A stretch of 64,000 nt of DNA from positions 29,287-93,286 of the forward strand of contig JALJCO010003447.1 in the NCBI GenBank assembly GCA_023101725.1, read 5' to 3'. Below, in pieces: positions 58,501 to 64,000 of this stretch. The notes below the pieces were generated by a model. It worked only from the letters and a program-made list of their open reading frames with translations. It ran no database searches and was not told where the DNA came from. The translations under genes and the position numbers were made by a program. Source of the DNA: Atherinomorus stipes (Eukaryota > Chordata > Actinopteri > Atheriniformes > Atherinidae). Numbering within the stretch: position 1 is the first letter of the stretch; every line of letters begins with the position of its first letter.

Positions 58501-59179
58501 TGAAAACAGTTCCTTCATAATGGCATGGGTGTGTTTGAACTGCGAGAGCGCACTCTCCAATTTGGTGCCATTAATTATGAAAAAGTGCAGAGGAGTGAGA
58601 AAAAAATTGACTGCTGACAAATCTTGAAAGCATGTAGCAACAAAACACTTCACTTTCCCATTTGCTGCTGCAGCTTTCACTGAAATAAAGGCTGCAGCAC
58701 TGCATGAAGGTTTTATTTGTAAGAGCTGCAGAAAATTGTAGTGCCGAGATATAGAACTCTAACAATGGAGATAATGAGAAAACAAAACAAAAGACTAAAC
58801 AAAATTGATGCATTCATTTTCAGTTTTTCTATACACAGGGTTTATCTATATCTTCCAACCTTGAAACAGTCAGAACTCAAACTTACTTATAATAAATTGT
58901 TAAATTCACTAAGAAATTAGAGGACTGACTGAAAATGTCTTGCACATAAATAGTATGAAATAAGTGTTTCCTCATTTGCACATATTTAAAAAAAATCTAT
59001 TTTGTCATTTTATGTTATTGGTGCAATGTTATGTTTCTTGCTAAGCACAATATTTGATTCGATATAAAGCAAAGTTACATCTAAGATGTAAGATGTAACA
59101 TTGCCCCCTCTCCTTTTTAATGACTTTTTTTTTTTTTTATTAGTTGTTGCCTTCTTTTCTCTCCCCTTTTTGTTTTTGT
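55586..59179. other. Non-coding, simple repeats only
   Basis: Holds a short (CA)n run (57861-57879) and poly-T/poly-A tracts (58361-58371, 58413-58427). ORFs of 60-100 codons here show no domain and often overlap on both strands. Confidence 0.5.
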
Positions 59180-59350
59180 CTTTCCTCTTTATTTTCTTGT
59201 ATTGAATGTTTTTTAGTTTAATGTTTGTTGTAAATTTTACCAGATTGTTGTTTTATGCTGTTGTTTTTATCCCTCGTGTAAAGTGTCTTTGAGCTTTTGT
59301 AAAAGCGCCCTATAAATAAAATTTATTATTATTATTATTATTATCATTAT
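59180..59350 (+). mobile_element. LINE-type 3' tail with (ATT)n
   Basis: GTAAAGTGTCTTTGAGCTTT followed by AAAAGCGCCCTATAAATAAA and then (ATT)n. This is the characteristic 3' end of fish L2-like LINEs and SINEs that borrow their tail. No coding part is recognisable upstream. Confidence 0.6.
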
Positions 59351-60988
59351 GAGAAAGAAGTTTGAAATGTTGAGCCCTAAACAGATGAGTGATCCAGATA
59401 AATCTCTCTTAAGAAAAAAAGAAAAGAAAGTTAATGTTATTCCATGTGAGCTGAACTGAAACAGTTGACTACTGGATGTCCAGCAGTAATCAATGCGGTC
59501 TAACAGTAAAAAAAAAAAAATCTGTTTTGGGGAACTCTGAGTTGTACAGTGATCATAGCCTTTAATGCAATATTGTTCTAATTATTACAATGGCACAAAA
59601 TGTAGAGGCTACTTATTAACTTAAAAGCAGTCACAGCAAACCAGATTTTCATCTTATTTACAAGGGTTTTCTTCCCATGTTTGCTGAATCTTGAGCCAGT
59701 CAGTAGGTGGAACCACACAAAGAACATCTGCGTAGGAAACCCATTGATTTAGTCTAAATTGTCAACCTTTTGTATTAATACAACTTTAAAGAAGCTTCAA
59801 CTTGTCTGATTCCATCCCTTTATGATGATATAGCCCTATAATCTCAAAATAATTGATTGTTTTCATTACTAAGCATTCTCCAGTGGATTCATCGCCGTGC
59901 AACAGCTTCTTCATTTAGTCGAATTACAGAAAACCACCCCATTTTCCATTCCTACTCCTCACCCCACACACTCTTCCTCTGTATCTGCTACCCTGCCTAC
60001 AGGCAGCCAACAGCAAGTGATGACAGATGAATCAGACTTGTAATAAATCTCAAGCAGCATATTTATAGCAACAGTTACATTAGCGTAGTATGTTAGCAGA
60101 GTAGAGGCCTGCGTAGTACGGTGAAGGTGCTTGGTAAGTTCTTTTAGCTCTTCTAAAACAAATCCTGAGGTCTGAAAGACAATATCACTCTGATAAATAA
60201 TTCACAAACATGTTGTAGAGACTTGGTCTAATTTCCATCTTACTCTCTAAATGTGTCCCCTGTCCTGCCTACGGCTTTCTTCAGAGGCTGTAAAATTCTC
60301 TCAACTTACCATAGTAAGAAATTTGACAATAAGGGTGAACTAATAATTATACTCTATAGTTTACATTAATATAGATGATCAATATAAATCGACTTATGTC
60401 ATGCGTGACTGAGGCGTGACTGAACACCATGATGTTCTGTAGCAAAAAATATCACATAGTAGAAATCTAAACTGCGTAGCAGGTTTCAAGAAATCTGAAG
60501 TGGCCGTGCATCCATAAGAGCTTAGTCTTTCCAAATATCTCCAAGAAAACAGAAATCCTTATAAATGCTGAAGAAATCTTACCAGGCCAGTATAGGTAGC
60601 GATAACATATTGACATGTCAAGATACAAGGGAAGAACATTCTGAGCATGCCCAGAATGATTCTCCTTATTCTTCTTCTTTGGTGGTGAAGTTAAAACCTC
60701 GGCTCTATCATTGGCTGGCAATAATATATACAGAAATCTCCACCCAGAAACGTCCCGATCACACCAAAACAAAGGGAAAAAAGTGAAATACAGACAGGGG
60801 GAAAGTGAGTTACGAACAAACTCCCCACCACAAGACAGTAGAGGCCCAAAGGTGCGGATTGAAATGGATTTCACTTGCACAAGTCTAGCGTTTATTTTTC
60901 AGGGAGGGAAAGTCCGGACTCTACCTTTAAAAGGAAAGCTGCAGAAAATCCTTTTCTGCTGTTTCCTACTGATCTGCATCACAAAAAC
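59351..60988. other. Non-coding, no assigned features
   Basis: The 137-codon minus-strand ORF at 60467-60880 has no domain, lacks splice-like bounds and overlaps plus-strand ORFs, so it is not called. Confidence 0.5.
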
Positions 60989-61169
60989 CAGTGGTCTCAA
61001 ACTCAGTTCCTGAAGGCTTTCTGCAGGTTTGAGGAATTTCACTGCTTTAATACACCTGATTCAAATTAATGACCAATTGTGCACAATTTTACATGTTGTT
61101 GGATCCATTTCATGTGAATCAGGTTTGTTGGGGCAAAAACTTGCACGACAGTGATGTCTGAGATCCCTG
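60989..61169. mobile_element. hAT-type MITE, degraded
   Basis: Termini CAGTGGTCTCAAACTCAG and, inverted, CAGGGATCTCAGACATCA. The centre resembles the 195-bp MITEs (TACACCTGATTCAAATTAATGA). Target duplications are not clear. Confidence 0.65.
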
Positions 61170-61208
61170 AGCTAAGCGATAATTGCCATGAATGAAGTAG
61201 GTTGACAT

Positions 61209-61299
61209 TAGGGATGTCCAATATTATCGGCCAACCAATACTATCAGCTGATATTGGCATCAAAATGTGATATTGGAAAATATCAGGCTGGGATAACAT
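61209..61299. mobile_element. Short TAGGGATGTCC-type hAT fragment
   Basis: It starts TAGGGATGTCCAATATTATC, as in the 28005-28554 family. GTTGACAT occurs directly before (61201-61208) and again at 61300-61307, an apparent 8-bp duplication, but the right terminus does not match the left. Possibly an internally deleted or recombined copy. Confidence 0.5.
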
Positions 61300-61307
61300 G
61301 TTGACAT

Positions 61308-62679
61308 AATCAATTACATCAATGCAAAATATGCGTGCCGATGCATCTTCCAGACCTCAACAAAGATGGCGGCATCGGCTGCAATGCGAGTGGCTCCTTC
61401 GAGTCTTTAAAGTGTAAGGCAGTGAAGGCACGCACTCATTCATCGAAGGTATGGGATTATTAAGGATAGTGAAACTGAAGCCTCATGAGACTACACGTGA
61501 CAAAATTGTTTTGAGATCGAGGCAATGTCTTGAGACATGTGATACCTGCTTTTAAGCTCCGAATGCTGGCTGTGGGTGTGTACTGCAGCTGAGGGAAGCA
61601 CTGCCAGGAGCTGCCTCATCTCTGACTCCGCTGGATAATAGAGGATTATCACGCTTCCGTGTGTTCCGATTTCCGGAACTTGAAACAGACTGATTAATCA
61701 CTTCAGTCGAGAATAAATCAATCAATTAATTAATTCATGTATTTTTTCAAAAATCTACTTTAGAAAATATTTGTAAAAATCTTGTTTAATTTTCTTTTGA
61801 CTAAAACTGCTGCTTTGTGAGTGGATGATAGGTGGAAATGCAGGGAAAAATGTCAGGACAAGGTCTTTTTTTAGTTTTAGTCACTGATATCTTTTTTTCT
61901 GGTCTTTTTTATTTTCTGTTCCATCTTTCCAACTTATACCCGCTCCTTTGTCTTCACCCAGATCAATGACTCATGCGTTTACTCCAAAATGTCCCACTGT
62001 GAATTCTACCTCTCTGTTACCTCTGTCATTCCTTTGCACTTCTAGTTTTTGATTACCTCTTTATAGTCCTTATTTCATGTCTCAGCTTATTTACTTATCA
62101 TCAGCTTTAACTAAAGTTCACCCTTGGTGAGCAACCTGCTTTCTGTGCACTTTGCTGAACCAAAGCATAATAACATCAGCACATAAATGACATTCAGTTT
62201 CTAGACTTTGACTTGAATGCTAATTAGTAAATGTTAGTGCACACTAACAGACAAAACTAACACGACAAATGTGACAAGAAATCCTGTCTGGTAAACACTG
62301 CTTTTGAAGCTTGGTTTAACTGGCAACAGAATTTGGGCGTATATGCTTAAAGGTTGAATATGGAATACGGACGGAACAACAAAATCACGTGTGTCTAGGT
62401 TGTAGTTGCAACGGCAGAAAACCACCTCCACAGGCTGTGGTGTGAGAGGCGCGCCGCCTACACGAATGTGACCAACTGTCCGCAGTATCCAAAAAATGAA
62501 ACGCAGAGGTTTATAAATCTGACATATAATTATAGATATTATAGAACACACTCTCTTTCAGATCCACAGGAGGAAAGGCGCTATCAGTGTTTTTCTCCGT
62601 GTGGAGAATTGGAATATGTGGGTTTATTTAGTTATGCCCCTAAATGTACTCCAAGGTTTTGTTTTCTTAAGGCCCTCCT
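61308..62679. other. Non-coding, no assigned features
   Basis: Contains a CpG-richer stretch at 61370-61690 and a pyrimidine-rich stretch near 61880-62100. No gene or paired termini recognised. Confidence 0.4.
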
Positions 62680-63005
62680 CCTCAAGAAAAAGAAAAAATA
62701 TCTCCAAGGGTCTTGAAGAAGTTGTTCAATTGGTCGCTCTACCGGTTTCCCCTTGAAAAGGCTTGATATTGACCGATATTTTTTCCCCACACAGAGATTG
62801 TTTTTGGAAATCCGATAGGGGGGTGGTATTGGTTATAAGAGGTAATAAAAATCCATTATTCAAACCCGCAAAATATATTTTATTTTTTTTTTTGAAAAAA
62901 AATATTTTTTTTGTGAAAGATGTTGTACTATCATTCTGTCCCCCAAAAGCCCCGTGGAGGTATATTTTTTTGAAAAATATTAGTTTTAAAAAAAATTTTC
63001 CCTTT
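62680..63005. other. Homopolymer-rich segment of doubtful quality
   Basis: Dense irregular runs of A and T (for example around 62880-62910 and 62960-63000) with scattered C/G runs, unlike the flanks. Overlapping ORFs on both strands reflect composition. It may be consensus error. Confidence 0.5.
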
Positions 63006-64000
63006 TCAACCTTTAAATTGACAGAGCATCTCACCCACAGAATACACAGCTTAACTGTTTAAGTGTAAAATCATTGCTTGTGGGAAGATTGAAAGTAATT
63101 ACAAAAATAAATGTTCAGTTATTCTGAAACTGATGATTTGGCTGTAGTTTCTGGTTAGTATTAAGACTTGATATTCAAAATGACAAACAGGAGTCATTCC
63201 CTTCATCATTTCTTCTGTCTGAACCTGTCCTGTCACTTTAAATTTTCTCCACCCAGCAGCTGTTCTTGCTGTCATGATCATCACCTACAGCACCTGCTCC
63301 TCATTCAGACTAATTAGCCACTCAGTTAATGCCCACTATAACCAGACTTCTGCTTGATTTTTGTCCCCCTACAGGAAAGATCCAAATAATTAACCGGGTA
63401 TTCTTAGTCCTTGTTTTGGCAACATTTCTTGTCAACACAACACAACACATGAGCAAAATATCTTTTAGATAAAAGAAGACAGGTGTAGAACCAAGGGAAC
63501 CGAATCACAAGCATTCATCCTTTTTATAGCCTTACTTGATAAATGTTGACATTGGGCCACATCAGTAAGAGAAAGAAAGAGCCGCATTTGCCCTCTTAAT
63601 CATGGCAGCAGCATTTATTCAGTTTGTTGCGTCAATCTCCTACCTGCTGAGGTAATGAGTTCCCAGATGAAAATCAGTCTGGAAAGAAGTTGCAAGATAA
63701 ATTGAAAAAGACCAATTATTGCTGAAAGTAACGTGTCTCTGGAGTGATGCTGATATTTCAGCCTGTACACGTTGATTATGTCTTGAAAGCATGTTTTACA
63801 TTCTAAGTGTTTTTTCATACATCATTTATACCAGTGAAAGCAAACTGTCTTGCTACCAGAAAAACTTGAATGAATCCTTGTTCAATGAGAAAACTGAGGC
63901 TTCCTTCCAAGACTGTATAAAAAAGTTTTTGCCTTTTTCTTCCACCCTTTTCTCTTCACACAGAACTGTGAATCCAATAGCTGCATACCGCAGCCTGCAC
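63006..64000. other. Non-coding, no assigned features
   Basis: AT-rich sequence to the right edge. No exon, RNA gene or bounded transposon recognised. Confidence 0.5.

Noticed and set aside
60467..60880. A 137-codon minus-strand ORF
   Set aside because: No domain, no splice-like limits, overlapped by ORFs on the other strand, and odd composition.

Overview
The window is vertebrate nuclear DNA, most likely from a percomorph teleost. It is AT-rich, sparsely coding, and full of fish-type hAT and Tc1/mariner MITEs, tRNA-derived SINEs, L2/Rex1-like LINE scraps and microsatellites. No bacterial or viral gene organisation is present.

Host gene. Two exons on the minus strand (8025-8219 and 4507-4673) encode the start of the catalytic region of a polypeptide N-acetylgalactosaminyltransferase. 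The best match from memory is galnt18. Splice sites and reading phases fit exactly: exon 2 ends with GG, exon 3 begins with G, and together they make the Gly codon before Cys. Intron 2 is 4674-8024. Intron 3 runs off the left edge. The first coding exon (cytoplasmic tail and membrane anchor) was not found, so 8.2-64 kb is either a giant intron 1 or intron 1 plus upstream DNA. One more minus-strand stretch (42853-43007) looks like an exon but I cannot identify it.

Mobile DNA. The centrepiece is a complete, apparently young BEL/Pao LTR retrotransposon at 43606-51634. It has two 597-bp LTRs that read as identical, a 5-bp target duplication (GGCAT), a leader, and one uninterrupted 2006-codon gag-pol ORF. 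That ORF carries zinc knuckles, an aspartic protease, reverse transcriptase with YVDD, RNase H, integrase, and the C-terminal domain usual in BEL elements.

Around it lie many non-autonomous DNA transposons, several delimited exactly by target duplications. hAT-type elements with clear 8-bp duplications lie at 21726-22654 (with a broken BED zinc finger), 28005-28554, 29419-29810, 32329-32523, 34651-34845, 51949-52337 and 55204-55577. TA-flanked Tc1/mariner types lie at 12490-12777, 38199-38398 and 52168-52233. A TTAA-flanked fold-back element lies at 30995-31892. At 24402-26832 a Tc1-type shell encloses a second Tc1 fragment and a decayed hAT transposase gene.

Sequence quality. A G-rich strand-biased block (11246-11646) and a homopolymer-rich block (about 62680-63005) may be assembly errors. 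All similarity calls come from recognising motifs by eye; no database search was run.
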